64,000 nt of DNA, from assembly GCF_005876835.1 (NCBI RefSeq), contig NZ_PPSW01000026.1:1-64000 (forward strand), in the 5' to 3' direction. Under the pieces are notes generated by a model, which was not told where the DNA came from, did not search any database, and saw only the letters and a program-made list of their open reading frames with translations. This document shows positions 35,563-46,571 of the stretch, piece by piece (positions within the stretch are counted from its first letter, which is position 1; every line of letters begins with the position of its first letter). This DNA comes from Pseudoalteromonas phenolica. Its GTDB lineage: Bacteria; Pseudomonadota; Gammaproteobacteria; Enterobacterales; Alteromonadaceae. A program made the translations under genes and the position numbers.

Positions 35563-37413
35563 CTAGTCTTTTAATGCAACTTGCCAAACGGCGATTGAGC
35601 CTGAGATTTCATTACCAATAATAAGCAGAGGCTTGCCTGTAGCGCTTTGCTCAGCAGGTACAAATGACATGCCTTCTGGCGCTAGGTCACCGGTAATATC
35701 TGCGCCTTCAACCACACCGCGGTTAAAGAAGTAGTCAGCAAACTTGACGTCATAAGGGTTAGTGATGTCGTACACCATGATACCGCCCATACGCTCTAGG
35801 CCGATAAACGCAAACATACGCTCGCCAATTTGGCCCAGCGCCAATGCTTCTGGTTCAGCGCCTTTTGCATCAGAACGCGTGTCGCCTTCATTTTCATCTT
35901 CATCATTGTTAAACGCAGCGCCATGAACAGATGCTGTGATACGAGCAATTTCATCACCTGAATCAAAGACAACTAAACCATTGCTGTCCCAAATCGTGAA
36001 AGAACGTGCACCGTAAGTGTAAAGTGATTCGTATTGACCATCGTTATCAGTGTCACCTTTTGCTGTTGTCACTTTTAGGCGACCAATATCGTCATCATCG
36101 TTGTTTAAATAAGAGAAGTTACTGGCAAGCGTTAGATCTTCTACTCGAGATTCATCGATATACGCTAAACAACCATCTTTATCGTCAAAGTCTAAACCGC
36201 CTTTAGCGGTACAGTCAGCAGCATCTGTGGCATCAAAGAAGTATTCACGACCATCTCCTTCATTGGCAGACACGACAAAGTTTGCACCTTTCCAGCTAAA
36301 GCTTGCGATGGTATCTGGCTGGTACATACCGTACAGACCCGGGTACTTCTTAAAATTGATCTTGCCGTCTTTATCAGACGCATCCATAACTAAGTTTGAC
36401 CAATTTTTAAAGCCTAAACCCATTAACTTGACGCTGTTGTCGCTTAAATCAACCACAGCTAAACCATTGTTTTCTTGAATAGATACATAAGCATAGCGGT
36501 TGTCTTTTGAAATGCTGACATACTCAGGTTCAAGGTCCATCGCCACCGTAGTATTAATTAGCTTGCCGTTGATTGTGCGACCCGTTGGGTTTGCGAACAC
36601 CATCCCCATGGCTTCTAATTCAGCCTGTTTGCCGTTGTAATCTGTGAAGGTAATCTGTGTTGCGGCATCTGCCACTGTACCGTTGGTAACCGCAATCACA
36701 CTGATGCTGCCCTCAGGATCAACACTGTAATCACCCTCAGGCTCACCTTCGTTAGCCACAACGACTTTGCTGCCATCTGGGCTGAACGTCACCATGTCTG
36801 GTAATGCACCCACTGTGACATTTTTGATAAATACCGGCGCATCACCTGAAATATCATAAAACGCGATTTGACCATTCTCGCCAGTGGTTTTTGCTGCCAT
36901 CGCAACTGCTAACAATTGATTGTTTTCGTCGATTGTTATGCTATTCGCATCACCCGGAGTGTTGTCGTTTAACGTTAACGTGATCGCACTGCTCAGGTTC
37001 GTCGTCGTGATCACACCTTCGTTATTTTTCACCAAACCAGCGGCATCAAAGCTGTCTGCAGCAATGATATTGACCACAGCGCTATCACCTGAGCTGTTGA
37101 TTGCGTAGATCCATTTTTTAGATGCTTGGTAAGCCACGATTTCGGCTGCACCCTCTGGACTTTGTGCGTTTAACACTGCACGACCAACCATTTGAATATC
37201 TAACAGACGGTTGGCATCTTTACCATCAACCCCATTGGTACCGTCTGTGCCATTTGAACCATCACTACCATTTGTGCCGTTTGAACCATTCGTACCAGCA
37301 ACACCAGCTGGGCCCTGTTCACCTTGAGGACCTTGTTGACCATCGTCGCCGTCAAGGGCACAACCTGTGAGAGCAGTTAATAAAGAGAGCGCGATCAGAG
37401 AGCGTTTAAGCAT
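35563..37413 (-). CDS. choice-of-anchor I lipoprotein with collagen-like repeats
   Basis: A 616-residue surface-type protein. The lipobox LTGC (Cys18) gives a lipid-anchored N-terminus; directly after it come about fourteen Gly-X-Y triplets (GQQGPQGEQGPAG, then GTNGSNGTNGSDG type), a short collagen-like stalk. The remainder is the choice-of-anchor I beta-propeller-like domain (DMVTFSPDGSKVVVANEGEP, MDLEPEYVSISKDNRYAYVSIQENNGLAVVDL, ANEGDGRE, KGAEPEALALG, LERMGGIMVYDITNP, DLAPEGMSFVP), a family that includes alkaline-phosphatase-like proteins and putative phytase relatives; activity here is unknown. The acidic D/N-rich loops suggest calcium binding. Monocistronic. Confidence 0.88.
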   Translation of the reverse strand: MLKRSLIALSLLTALTGCALDGDDGQQGPQGEQGPAGVAGTNGSNGTNGSDGSNGTDGTNGVDGKDANRLLDIQMVGRAVLNAQSPEGAAEIVAYQASKKWIYAINSSGDSAVVNIIAADSFDAAGLVKNNEGVITTTNLSSAITLTLNDNTPGDANSITIDENNQLLAVAMAAKTTGENGQIAFYDISGDAPVFIKNVTVGALPDMVTFSPDGSKVVVANEGEPEGDYSVDPEGSISVIAVTNGTVADAATQITFTDYNGKQAELEAMGMVFANPTGRTINGKLINTTVAMDLEPEYVSISKDNRYAYVSIQENNGLAVVDLSDNSVKLMGLGFKNWSNLVMDASDKDGKINFKKYPGLYGMYQPDTIASFSWKGANFVVSANEGDGREYFFDATDAADCTAKGGLDFDDKDGCLAYIDESRVEDLTLASNFSYLNNDDDDIGRLKVTTAKGDTDNDGQYESLYTYGARSFTIWDSNGLVVFDSGDEIARITASVHGAAFNNDEDENEGDTRSDAKGAEPEALALGQIGERMFAFIGLERMGGIMVYDITNPYDVKFADYFFNRGVVEGADITGDLAPEGMSFVPAEQSATGKPLLIIGNEISGSIAVWQVALKD

Positions 37414-37516
37414 GACTAAACCTATTATTGTTTATTGTGTAATATTTAATAGCGAACAATTAAACAGCAGGTTTATGACGTTTAAGTTTCTGCGATCTTA
37501 AGGATTGATTGCAGTT

Positions 37517-38404
37517 TTATTGCGCATTATTGTCGGAATCTAAATGTGCATTCAGATAATCCACCAGCAATCTGACTTTAGGTGATAAATGACGATTATG
37601 CGGATACAGCGCCCAAATTCCCTCTTCAGCTTCTAAATATTGCGGCAACACCTCAACCAAATTGCCTAGCTTTAGATCATCTGCAATGTAGTAGTCGGGT
37701 AACTTGATTATCCCCAAACCTTTAAGTGCCGCATCTCTAAGTGCAAAGCCACTATTACAATTGAGGCGACTTTTCATTTTTAATGTGCGCTCTTTACCCT
37801 CAACGAGAAAACGCCAGTACTCGCTGTTCCCTGTTAAACACTGGTGTTGTTTCAACTCGTCTAATGTATGAGGTGCGCCAAATTGACGTAAATAACCGGG
37901 AGAAGCGCAAACATATTGAATTCGGCTGGTTAAACGCTTTGCCATCATGGTTGAGTCATTCAGTTTGCCAAGACGGATGGCTAGATCAAACCCTTCTGCC
38001 ACCAAGTCAAAGGTTTGGTTGCTTAAAAACATTTGCACTTCGACTTCCGGGTATTGGCGCATAAAGTCATGTACTAGCGGCATGATAAACTGCTCGCCAT
38101 AGGCAACTGGGGCAGTCATTTTAATTAAACCCTGCGGCGTGTCTCGCAAATTACTGATTGCGCGCTCTGCCTCTTCAAGCCCCGTTAGCGCATGTTGGCA
38201 ATGATGAAAAAACACTTGGCCCTCTTCGGTCAGGGCGACCTTGCGCGTTGAACGATAAAATAGCTTAGTACTGTGCTTTTCTTCTAAAGCGGTGACTTGG
38301 CGGCTGATGTGCGCAGTCGATACGCCTAATCGCTTCGCTGCTTGAGTAAAACTGCCCGATTGCGCCACCGCAACAAATTCATTAATGCCCTGCCAACTAT
38401 TCAT
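37517..38404 (-). CDS. LysR-family transcriptional regulator
   Basis: A 295-residue regulator with an N-terminal winged HTH (INEFVAVAQSGSFTQAAKRLGVSTAHISRQVTALE in outline, residues ~5-60) and a LysR substrate-binding domain (GLIKMTAPVAYGEQFIMPLVHDFMRQYPEVEV, LAIRLGKLNDSTMMAKRL). It is divergent from the formaldehyde dehydrogenase gene, 200 bp away, the usual place for the LysR regulator of frmA-type operons in gammaproteobacteria. Control of that operon is inferred from this arrangement. Confidence 0.93.
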   Translation of the reverse strand: MNSWQGINEFVAVAQSGSFTQAAKRLGVSTAHISRQVTALEEKHSTKLFYRSTRKVALTEEGQVFFHHCQHALTGLEEAERAISNLRDTPQGLIKMTAPVAYGEQFIMPLVHDFMRQYPEVEVQMFLSNQTFDLVAEGFDLAIRLGKLNDSTMMAKRLTSRIQYVCASPGYLRQFGAPHTLDELKQHQCLTGNSEYWRFLVEGKERTLKMKSRLNCNSGFALRDAALKGLGIIKLPDYYIADDLKLGNLVEVLPQYLEAEEGIWALYPHNRHLSPKVRLLVDYLNAHLDSDNNAQ

Positions 38405-38589
38405 ACCGCCCCATTATTACCACTGAGTAAAAGTAATTTACAAAAATAAGGGATTATCGAACAGGAGTAAACAAACTACACTTTCTCTCGTCAAAAATAA
38501 TATGGCAAATACGCGTAAGGCACGTCGCTAAAACGGCTTTGAGTGCCTACGCTCTTATTTGCACAAAACACTTAAAACAATTCACTTAA

Positions 38590-39735
<1,146 letters not shown>

Positions 39736-39751
39736 ACAGTTCAACACCCCA

Positions 39752-39777
39752 AAAGAGCTTGTATAAACAAGCTCTTT
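39752..39777 (+). terminator. hairpin between frmA and the hydrolase gene
   Basis: A perfect 11-bp stem AAAGAGCTTGT / ACAAGCTCTTT with an ATAA loop, followed by ATTCTTTAT. It lies 17 bp after the frmA stop and ends 20 bp before the next ATG, so it may partially terminate or stabilise the frmA transcript. Confidence 0.6.
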
Positions 39778-39797
39778 ATTCTTTATGGATATCAAAA

Positions 39798-40640
39798 ATG
39801 AACTTAGAGAATATCAGTAATAACAAAAGCTTTGGTGGTTGGCATAAGCAATACACTCATCAATCTGAGGTGCTTAACTGCGCCATGCGCTTTGCCATTT
39901 ATCTACCGCCGCAGGTGAACGAAGGCCATAACGTGCCTGTGCTTTACTGGCTTTCTGGCCTAACCTGCACAGACGAAAACTTTATGCAAAAAGCCGGTGC
40001 TCAACGTGTTGCCGCAGAATTGGGTATAGCGATAGTGGCACCTGATACCAGCCCACGTGGCGAAGGTGTTGCTAACGATGAGGGGTATGATTTAGGTCAA
40101 GGTGCAGGGTTTTACGTGAATGCAACGCAAGCCCCTTGGGCAGCGCATTTTCAAATGTACGATTATATTGTTGATGAGCTGCCAAACTTAATTGAAGCGA
40201 ACTTTCCGGTTACCTCACAGCGAGCAATCAGCGGTCACTCTATGGGTGGACACGGTGCATTGATGATCGGCCTTAAAAACCAATCTCGTTTCAGTTCAAT
40301 TTCAGCGTTTAGCCCTATCACTAACCCAACGCAGTGCCCGTGGGGTGAAAAAGCCTTTACTGCGTACTTAGGCGACAACAAGCAAGCTTGGGCTGAATAC
40401 GACAGTGTTGAGCTTTTACAAGCAGGTAAACCGAGTTTACCAATCTTAGTTGACCAAGGTAGCGAAGATGGCTTTTTAGCGGAGCAATTAAAGCCTGAAA
40501 ACTTAATTGCCGCAGCTAAGTCAGTCGATGCAGAGTGTGAGCTGAGAATGCAAGCAGGCTACGACCACAGCTATTACTTTATTGCCAGTTTCATAGAAGA
40601 CCACCTGCGCTTTCACCACCAGCATTTAAACGCCAAGTAA
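39798..40640 (+). CDS. fghA: S-formylglutathione hydrolase
   Basis: A 280-residue esterase-D-family serine hydrolase that splits S-formylglutathione into formate and glutathione, completing formaldehyde detoxification begun by FrmA. Features: [24 protein letters not shown], the nucleophile elbow [11 protein letters not shown], the acid in [10 protein letters not shown] and the catalytic histidine in [13 protein letters not shown]. The ATG at 39798 is chosen because the family normally begins with a short segment before [13 protein letters not shown]; the upstream extension runs through the hairpin described above. Cytosolic. Confidence 0.96.
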   Translation: MNLENISNNKSFGGWHKQYTHQSEVLNCAMRFAIYLPPQVNEGHNVPVLYWLSGLTCTDENFMQKAGAQRVAAELGIAIVAPDTSPRGEGVANDEGYDLGQGAGFYVNATQAPWAAHFQMYDYIVDELPNLIEANFPVTSQRAISGHSMGGHGALMIGLKNQSRFSSISAFSPITNPTQCPWGEKAFTAYLGDNKQAWAEYDSVELLQAGKPSLPILVDQGSEDGFLAEQLKPENLIAAAKSVDAECELRMQAGYDHSYYFIASFIEDHLRFHHQHLNAK

Positions 40641-40660
40641 CTAAACGGCTTTTACAGAGT

Positions 40661-40683
40661 GCGCGACGTAAAGTCGCGCCTAC
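40661..40683. repeat. single REP-like hairpin
   Basis: GCGCGAC-GTAAA-GTCGCGC followed by CTAC, the same element as at 1153-1173, placed about 20 bp after the hydrolase stop codon. No T-run, so a REP rather than a classical terminator. Confidence 0.75.
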
Positions 40684-40786
40684 CATGTCGCACCCTTCCC
40701 CGTAAAAATTTTCACTTAACCCCTGTAACTAACTTCTATACAATTGTTGTGATATTCAAAAATAACTCTAACTAAAAAGAATCTTC

Positions 40787-42067
40787 ATGCGCATTGTATT
40801 TATCTCACTTTTTCTGCTTTTATCTGGCTGTGCCAGCCTAACTAACTCACCCACTGAAGTTGAAGAAACCATTGTTCATACACCTCCAGTAGAAGACAGC
40901 GCACTCGCAGACCCAAGTGAACCGGTGGCACCGGTATTCGTTGAAAATATTTTACCGAGAGAAGCTGAAGATGTTTGGCATCGTATTAGAATTCAATTGC
41001 AATTTGCGCCATCTAATCACGAACGTGTACAAAACCGTGTTGATTGGTATTTAAAACACCCGAACTACATGGAAACTATTACAAAGCGCGCCGAGCCATT
41101 TTTATACTACATCGTCAATGAAGTTGAGCGCAGAGGTCTACCTATTGAGTTGGCTTTGATGCCATTAATCGAAAGCGACTTTGATACCAGCGCTTATTCT
41201 CACAAACATGCTTCTGGCCTTTGGCAACTGACGCCGCTTATCGCCAAGCATTATGGTATAAAAATTGGCCCTTGGTATGACGGTCGCCAAGACGTGATTG
41301 ATGCCACTAATGCCGCACTCGACTTTTTAACCTATTTGCACAAACGCTTCGATGGTAACTGGTACCATGCTATTGCCGCTTACAACACAGGTGAAGGCCG
41401 TGTTGCTCGTGCCATTCGCAATAATAAGAAGCAAGGCAAATCGACCGACTTCTTCCATTTAAAGCTCCCTAGGCAAACGCGTCACTATGTACCTAAGCTT
41501 TTAGCTGCCGCACAACTACTTCGTGAAGAGCAAATGGCTTTTCCAAAAATCGCCAACCAGCCAACCATAGATGTGATTGATATGCGTCATGGGGTAATTT
41601 TAGATGACAAAAAGAAGTGGGCTCAGCTTGAAGTATTAAACCCGGGTTATACCCGTTTCCCAGCGTTATTAGACGGCCCTAAACACTTAGTTTTAAGAAA
41701 AGGCGAAAGTAAGAACTGGCAAGATTATGTCGCGAACTTACCCGAAATGCCAAGTGAACAATGGCAAAAGTACACCATTCGCCGCGGTGACAGTTTAAGT
41801 GTTATCGCCCAGCGTCACTCTATTACGGTTTCGCAATTAAAAAGCTTTAATCAATTAAAATCGAGCCGTATTCGCGCAGGCGACACCTTAATGCTGCCAA
41901 TTTTGGCAGATAAGCAAATAGAGTATAAAGTTAAGTCAGGTGACAGCCTATGGCGTATCGCCAGACACTTTGATGTTACGGTCAGTAAAATTAAGCAGTG
42001 GAATAGCTTATCGAAAGACGTTTTACGGATTGGCGATAAGTTAACGATTTTCTTAGCCGCACCTTAA
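40787..42067 (+). CDS. mltD: membrane-bound lytic murein transglycosylase D
   Basis: A 426-residue lipoprotein (lipobox LSGC, Cys15) that cleaves peptidoglycan glycan strands to 1,6-anhydro-muropeptides. The lysozyme-like SLT domain spans residues ~105-230, with the catalytic glutamate E129 in ALMPLIESDFDTSA and the conserved SGLWQLTPLIAKHYGIK and AIAAYNTGEGRV motifs. Two C-terminal LysM peptidoglycan-binding modules follow (KYTIRRGDSLSVIAQRH and EYKVKSGDSLWRIARHF). E. coli MltD has a similar order. Periplasmic, outer-membrane-anchored. Monocistronic as far as seen. Confidence 0.95.
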   Translation: MRIVFISLFLLLSGCASLTNSPTEVEETIVHTPPVEDSALADPSEPVAPVFVENILPREAEDVWHRIRIQLQFAPSNHERVQNRVDWYLKHPNYMETITKRAEPFLYYIVNEVERRGLPIELALMPLIESDFDTSAYSHKHASGLWQLTPLIAKHYGIKIGPWYDGRQDVIDATNAALDFLTYLHKRFDGNWYHAIAAYNTGEGRVARAIRNNKKQGKSTDFFHLKLPRQTRHYVPKLLAAAQLLREEQMAFPKIANQPTIDVIDMRHGVILDDKKKWAQLEVLNPGYTRFPALLDGPKHLVLRKGESKNWQDYVANLPEMPSEQWQKYTIRRGDSLSVIAQRHSITVSQLKSFNQLKSSRIRAGDTLMLPILADKQIEYKVKSGDSLWRIARHFDVTVSKIKQWNSLSKDVLRIGDKLTIFLAAP

Positions 42068-42113
42068 ATACGATTTAAATAAAACAATAAAAATAACACG
42101 TTAAGGCAAGGAC

Positions 42114-42905
42114 ATGAGCGAACAACCAAAACAAGAACAAACGCAGCAGGCCTCAGACTCAAATAAAGAGACACTCCATGCGCTCTCTGAGCAAGCCGTG
42201 CTAGATCATCACGATGATAAAAAGCATAAGCTCAGAGCAAAGCGCCCACCGAGAAAAGGCCTTACCCGCTCAAAGATAAACTCTATGCTCGCAGTGTGTG
42301 CCATTGTGATTTCTGCAGCCTCGTTTTATGCAACGTATCTACAAGCAAAAGCCTCGCAAGAGCAAGTCGCCGCAGCCAAACGTCAGCTTAAAGCCGAAAC
42401 CCTACCTTGGCTTAAAATGGGCTACTCTAATTTCGATATTAACCAAGAAAAACAATATATTAATATCAATATTTCTAACTCTGGCACCGGCCCTGCCATG
42501 GTCCATTACATCGAGTACATTTATGACGATGAGAACCATTTTCACATTGAAGAGTTACTCGACACTTGCTGTTCGTTAAACGCATATAAAGAAGCCCTTG
42601 CTGAGATAGAGCAAGACCAGAGAGACATTAATTACCGCAACGCCTTCGGCTGGTTTGCGTCAAGCGATACCACCAATTTTTTACTTGCCGACGGTGAAGA
42701 GTTTAATGTTTTTATGATGCAAAAAACCAACTTTAACTCAGGTCTTTGGCAGCAAATTGATCAAAGCATATTTGATGTAAAAGTAAACGCTTGCTACTGC
42801 TCTATCTTAAAGCATTGCTATATTGTTGATGAAAAGTCTAATATTGAAGAGGTACAAAGTTGTGACCTTCCTGAGCAGGAAGAAACACAAGAATTGACCG
42901 AATAA
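42114..42905 (+). CDS. single-pass membrane protein, unknown
   Basis: A 263-residue protein with a long basic/polar cytosolic N-terminus (residues 1-60), one membrane helix (INSMLAVCAIVISAASFYATYLQA) followed by a short coiled coil (SQEQVAAAKRQLKAE), and a beta-rich extracytoplasmic domain (ETLPWLKMGYSNFDINQEKQYININISNSGTGPAMVHYIEY) in which TCCS and CYCSILKHCY cysteines could form disulfides. No family recognised with confidence. AAGGA precedes the ATG. It lies between mltD and a lysozyme-like gene, 28 bp from the latter, so a cell-wall link is conceivable but unproven. Confidence 0.75.
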   Translation: MSEQPKQEQTQQASDSNKETLHALSEQAVLDHHDDKKHKLRAKRPPRKGLTRSKINSMLAVCAIVISAASFYATYLQAKASQEQVAAAKRQLKAETLPWLKMGYSNFDINQEKQYININISNSGTGPAMVHYIEYIYDDENHFHIEELLDTCCSLNAYKEALAEIEQDQRDINYRNAFGWFASSDTTNFLLADGEEFNVFMMQKTNFNSGLWQQIDQSIFDVKVNACYCSILKHCYIVDEKSNIEEVQSCDLPEQEETQELTE

Positions 42906-42933
42906 TCCGTATTTTTCGACAGTATGAGTAGTT

Positions 42934-43605
42934 ATGCCGAGTAACGACACCCAGTTTATCCAGCAACTAAAACGCTTTGAGGGCGAAATCGCCCATCTCT
43001 ATTTAGATAGCCGAGGCAATCCCACCATAGGGGTTGGATTCTTAATGGCTAACGCACAACAGTTTTGTGCGCTTAATTTAGTCCATAAACAATCAGGAAA
43101 GCCCGCCAATAATAGCGAAAAACAAGCCGAATATAAAAAGATAAGCAAACAAAAGCCAGGTTATAAGGCCTGTTGGTATGCGCAGTTTTGTGAACTGATG
43201 CTACCCAGCCATGAAACCGATAAACTCCTTCACAAACACCTCGCTCAGTTTAAACAAGAATTGAACAAGGTCTTTAGCAAACAAAGCGGTTTTAACTGCC
43301 AATTTGAACAAATGCCACTGAGTGCCCAATATGCTTTGCTCGATATGGCTTTTAATTTAGGCACTCCGCATTTAGCGAAAAACTGGCCAAAACTACACCA
43401 AGCCATCAAGCAACAAGACTGGCAGTGTGCCGCCCAAGAATGTAGCCGCAGACATATTCAAAGTGAACGTAATGCAGCAACAGAACAGCTTTTTAAACAG
43501 GCTAATAGTGATCTATCAAATACGCGTCACAATAATAAAAGTACAATCCAGCAAGCTTCATTAATTACAGGGCTATTTAAGAAAGTTAAAAAGAAGCTGT
43601 TTTAG
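42934..43605 (+). CDS. T4-lysozyme-like (GH24) muramidase-type protein
   Basis: A 223-residue protein with the GH24 catalytic triad at exact T4 spacing: E16 (RFEGE), D25 (YLDSRGN) and T31 (PTIGVGF), i.e. 9 and 6 residues apart as in T4 lysozyme E11/D20/T26. The LLDMAFNLG segment near residue 140 matches the helix of that fold. No signal peptide, holin or other phage gene is nearby, so export would depend on another route. Could be a domesticated endolysin or an antibacterial effector; the long K/Q-rich insert (residues ~45-70) is unusual. Confidence 0.82.
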   Translation: MPSNDTQFIQQLKRFEGEIAHLYLDSRGNPTIGVGFLMANAQQFCALNLVHKQSGKPANNSEKQAEYKKISKQKPGYKACWYAQFCELMLPSHETDKLLHKHLAQFKQELNKVFSKQSGFNCQFEQMPLSAQYALLDMAFNLGTPHLAKNWPKLHQAIKQQDWQCAAQECSRRHIQSERNAATEQLFKQANSDLSNTRHNNKSTIQQASLITGLFKKVKKKLF

Positions 43606-43623
43606 TATTAATAGAGATTTCTA

Positions 43624-44169
43624 CTATGACTCGCCTTCCCCATTAAGTAAAAACGTTTCAATAGGCTCATATACAAGACCGTACTCTTTACATTGGTAGG
43701 AATGGTAAAGATGAAACTGTTTCACAGTAAGCGAAAAAGGGGGAATAGTTTGCGCAACCTCAGGACAAGGTTTGTGACTGCGAAATAGCGTGATATGCGG
43801 GGCAAAACTAAATGGGTTGTGATAAATATCAAGCTCACTCCCTTTGTCTCTTAACGGCTCTGCCAGCATAGACAACGGCTTAGGTATTGAGTCGGGCTGC
43901 AAATAAAAGATGCCGTTATGCGGCCAATAGCCAGTTTCGCTAAACTTTAACGAGAATGGCGCAACCTGCAAACTGCGCGCAAACGCGACGAGTTGGTTTT
44001 GTTGATCGGGTTGCACATTGGGCAAAAACGCCAAAGTGAGATGCCAGTTTTGCACTTTGGTATGTGGCTTTTTACCTACAACTGAACTATCAAGCCAAGC
44101 CTTGATATGCTCTTTCGCCACATCATCTAGACCAATGCCAAAAAATAACCGCTTGCTCTCATTCAACAT
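43624..44169 (-). CDS. thpR: RNA 2',3'-cyclic phosphodiesterase
   Basis: A 181-residue 2H phosphoesterase of the LigT/ThpR family that opens 2',3'-cyclic phosphates on RNA ends. Both H-x-T/S-x motifs are present: HLTL at residues 43-46 and HITL near residue 128, framing a pseudo-symmetric fold; RLFFGIGL starts the first strand as in E. coli ThpR. Monocistronic, convergent with the lysozyme-like gene (18-bp gap). The ATG has no strong ribosome site. Confidence 0.92.
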   Translation of the reverse strand: MLNESKRLFFGIGLDDVAKEHIKAWLDSSVVGKKPHTKVQNWHLTLAFLPNVQPDQQNQLVAFARSLQVAPFSLKFSETGYWPHNGIFYLQPDSIPKPLSMLAEPLRDKGSELDIYHNPFSFAPHITLFRSHKPCPEVAQTIPPFSLTVKQFHLYHSYQCKEYGLVYEPIETFLLNGEGES

Positions 44170-44234
44170 AAAAACTCTGCATTACATATTGAAGTGGCCT
44201 GAAGTTGCATAACTCAGGCCACAATTAGATTACC

Positions 44235-46571
44235 TTATAACTCCCGTAAAGATTGCTGGATTGGTTGGTTTAACAACTTTCTCAACGGTAATACCACTGC
44301 TACTGCAGATAATGCAAACGTCACTAACACCGCGCTTAAAGCGGCAAGTATGTCTAGTTGCAGGGTATTGAACGAGGATGAATTGAATAGTACAAACACA
44401 GTTAAGCTCGTGAATATGGCTACAGCTAATGCCAATAGGCTGTACTTCAATCGCGTCAGCAGCACAAACTGCTCAGAGGCACCGATTGCAAGCAACACAC
44501 TAATAGTTTGCTTTTCAACGCGTAATTGCGCCTGTATTTGATACCACAAACCACTGAATACACCGCCCACAATCACAGCAGCAACCAATAACGCAAACCA
44601 CAGTACATCTTGCGATTGCTGATCGAACACTTGGATCACCAGTTCAAGCGTCTGGGCGTCAGATACTTTCGCATTTGGCACTTGTGACTTCACCCATGCC
44701 GCTAACTGCGCATGCTGTTTTGACTGCGGTGACTGTAGCACAGTAAATACTGCCATCGTGTCTGAGTTAAGCTGCTCTAAAGGTAAATACAAAGTCGGTT
44801 GCACACTCTGAGATCGCCCCCAATGTGGTATGTCTTCAACAATGCCTGTAATGGTATAGGTTTGCTCTTGCAGGCCATATTGAATCTGAGTTCCGAGTAA
44901 AGACATCAGATCATCATGTTGGTTCAAGCGCTCAGCAAATGTGTGATTGATCACAACACCACTTTGCCACTGCTTAGACTCTAGCCCAGTTACTTTAGCA
45001 TCGAGCACATTAAAAAATTCAGAGCTGGCATGCATAATCGCAATATTAATCTCTTGCCCGCTTTGTGGAGCTTTAAACTCATAACGATGAAGTTGAGCAA
45101 AAGAAGAGCTCAAAATCGCTTTTGCTTCAGCGCCCTTGTCTTGTGCCAATAATTGTCGCCAAGATATAGGGAAATTGCCCGTATCAACTTGAGTTTGAGT
45201 TGCAGACAAGCCAATACTGGTTTGCTGATACTGTTGCCACTGCTCTTTCACCACAAAAGTCAGTGTATAAATCGCCACTAAGGCTGCGCTTAGTTGCAAC
45301 ACTAAAATGCCCTGACTCAATAACTTCTGCCATAAAGAAGCACTGTGGTTGGTTTGTCGCGTAAACAAATCTTTCTTCAATAGGTTCAGCAATGGAATAC
45401 CGGCACAGGCCAATAAGCTCAGTATCATCATCAAAATTGCACTCAGTAACACGGCGCCATTGAGCACCATGTCTTGCTGACTAAAATATTGTTGGTAACC
45501 GGCGGTGCTTTGCACCATGGCTTTTAAGAAAGCTAAACAAGGATAAATTAAAGCACAGACCACACAGGCCATGACGAACGCAAAGCGCATCGCAGAGCGA
45601 AAAAAGTCTCGGTTTTGAGCGCCTAACAACCTCAATGTTCGCAATTCATCTGCTATTAAAATCGCCCGACTGCTTGAAAGCGAGAATAGTGTAAAGATTA
45701 AAATGAGCCACAACGACACCACTAAACCAAGCAATAGCTGCCAAGTAAACACTAGGCGCTGGTAACCTTTAGGATCAAACTGAACACCAGATAAAATGGC
45801 CAGAGGCAGTGTTGATTTACCGAATGACATACCTTTCACAGACAAGTCTAGCTCTGCCAATTGTGCAGTCGCTTGTTTAGGTTCAAACTCCCCCGATGCC
45901 GATACCAAACCATAATACATTGGCGCCGCGAGTAAAAAGCGATCGAGCATCATGCCACCTGTGAATGGAGTTGAATACTGCAACATGTCTTCTGGCAACC
46001 AAGCATCGAGTAATTCAGCGCCAACTTGGTCGTATTTTTGGTCAAGTACTCCCAACACTGGCAGCCCTTGTGGTAAGCGCTTAAAGCTAAACACCTTACC
46101 AACCACTTCAGGGTCACTATTTAGGTTTTCTTGCCAAAATCGGTGTGTTAACCAAATACCCAAGACACTACTTTGCGCCATATCTAGCCTTATATTCTCT
46201 GCTGAATTTGCAGAGAACACCGCACTATTGACCGCATTAAAGGTTTGGTTATTAAGCGAAAAGCTATATTTTTTTATCACCAGCCAAGAGACATCCTCAA
46301 CCATAGGAAATGATTTTAGTTTCTCTAGGGCCTGCCGACTCACCGGGCTTAAACTGCTATTCTCATGTAACCTTCCAACCGTATAAAGCGGTTTGTCGGT
46401 GTTTGTCCACTGTGGATTTTCGTAAAACAGCATGCCACCTAAACGCAGCGCAATGGCCAGCAAAGCTGCAGAGAAAGCAAAGCCAAATAAAATGAGTGCA
46501 AGCTTAAAATACTGACCGCGCCAACGTCGCCACTCACATAGCAACTCAAAGAGTGTATTATTCGCCGTCAT
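44235..46571 (-). CDS. FtsX/MacB-type ABC transporter permease
   Basis: A 778-residue permease with the same overall plan as the three permeases at 9-17 kb but strongly diverged: N-terminal helix (FKLALILFGFAFSAALLAIAL), periplasmic MacB-PCD-like domain, helices at ~280-400, a second unit starting with ILVLQLSAALVAIYTLTFVV, a second periplasmic domain and a C-terminal FtsX block (LLVAAVIVGGVFSGLWYQIQAQL, LLAIGASEQFVLLTRL). It overlaps the ATPase gene by 14 bases. Substrate unknown. Confidence 0.87.
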   Translation of the reverse strand: MTANNTLFELLCEWRRWRGQYFKLALILFGFAFSAALLAIALRLGGMLFYENPQWTNTDKPLYTVGRLHENSSLSPVSRQALEKLKSFPMVEDVSWLVIKKYSFSLNNQTFNAVNSAVFSANSAENIRLDMAQSSVLGIWLTHRFWQENLNSDPEVVGKVFSFKRLPQGLPVLGVLDQKYDQVGAELLDAWLPEDMLQYSTPFTGGMMLDRFLLAAPMYYGLVSASGEFEPKQATAQLAELDLSVKGMSFGKSTLPLAILSGVQFDPKGYQRLVFTWQLLLGLVVSLWLILIFTLFSLSSSRAILIADELRTLRLLGAQNRDFFRSAMRFAFVMACVVCALIYPCLAFLKAMVQSTAGYQQYFSQQDMVLNGAVLLSAILMMILSLLACAGIPLLNLLKKDLFTRQTNHSASLWQKLLSQGILVLQLSAALVAIYTLTFVVKEQWQQYQQTSIGLSATQTQVDTGNFPISWRQLLAQDKGAEAKAILSSSFAQLHRYEFKAPQSGQEINIAIMHASSEFFNVLDAKVTGLESKQWQSGVVINHTFAERLNQHDDLMSLLGTQIQYGLQEQTYTITGIVEDIPHWGRSQSVQPTLYLPLEQLNSDTMAVFTVLQSPQSKQHAQLAAWVKSQVPNAKVSDAQTLELVIQVFDQQSQDVLWFALLVAAVIVGGVFSGLWYQIQAQLRVEKQTISVLLAIGASEQFVLLTRLKYSLLALAVAIFTSLTVFVLFNSSSFNTLQLDILAALSAVLVTFALSAVAVVLPLRKLLNQPIQQSLREL

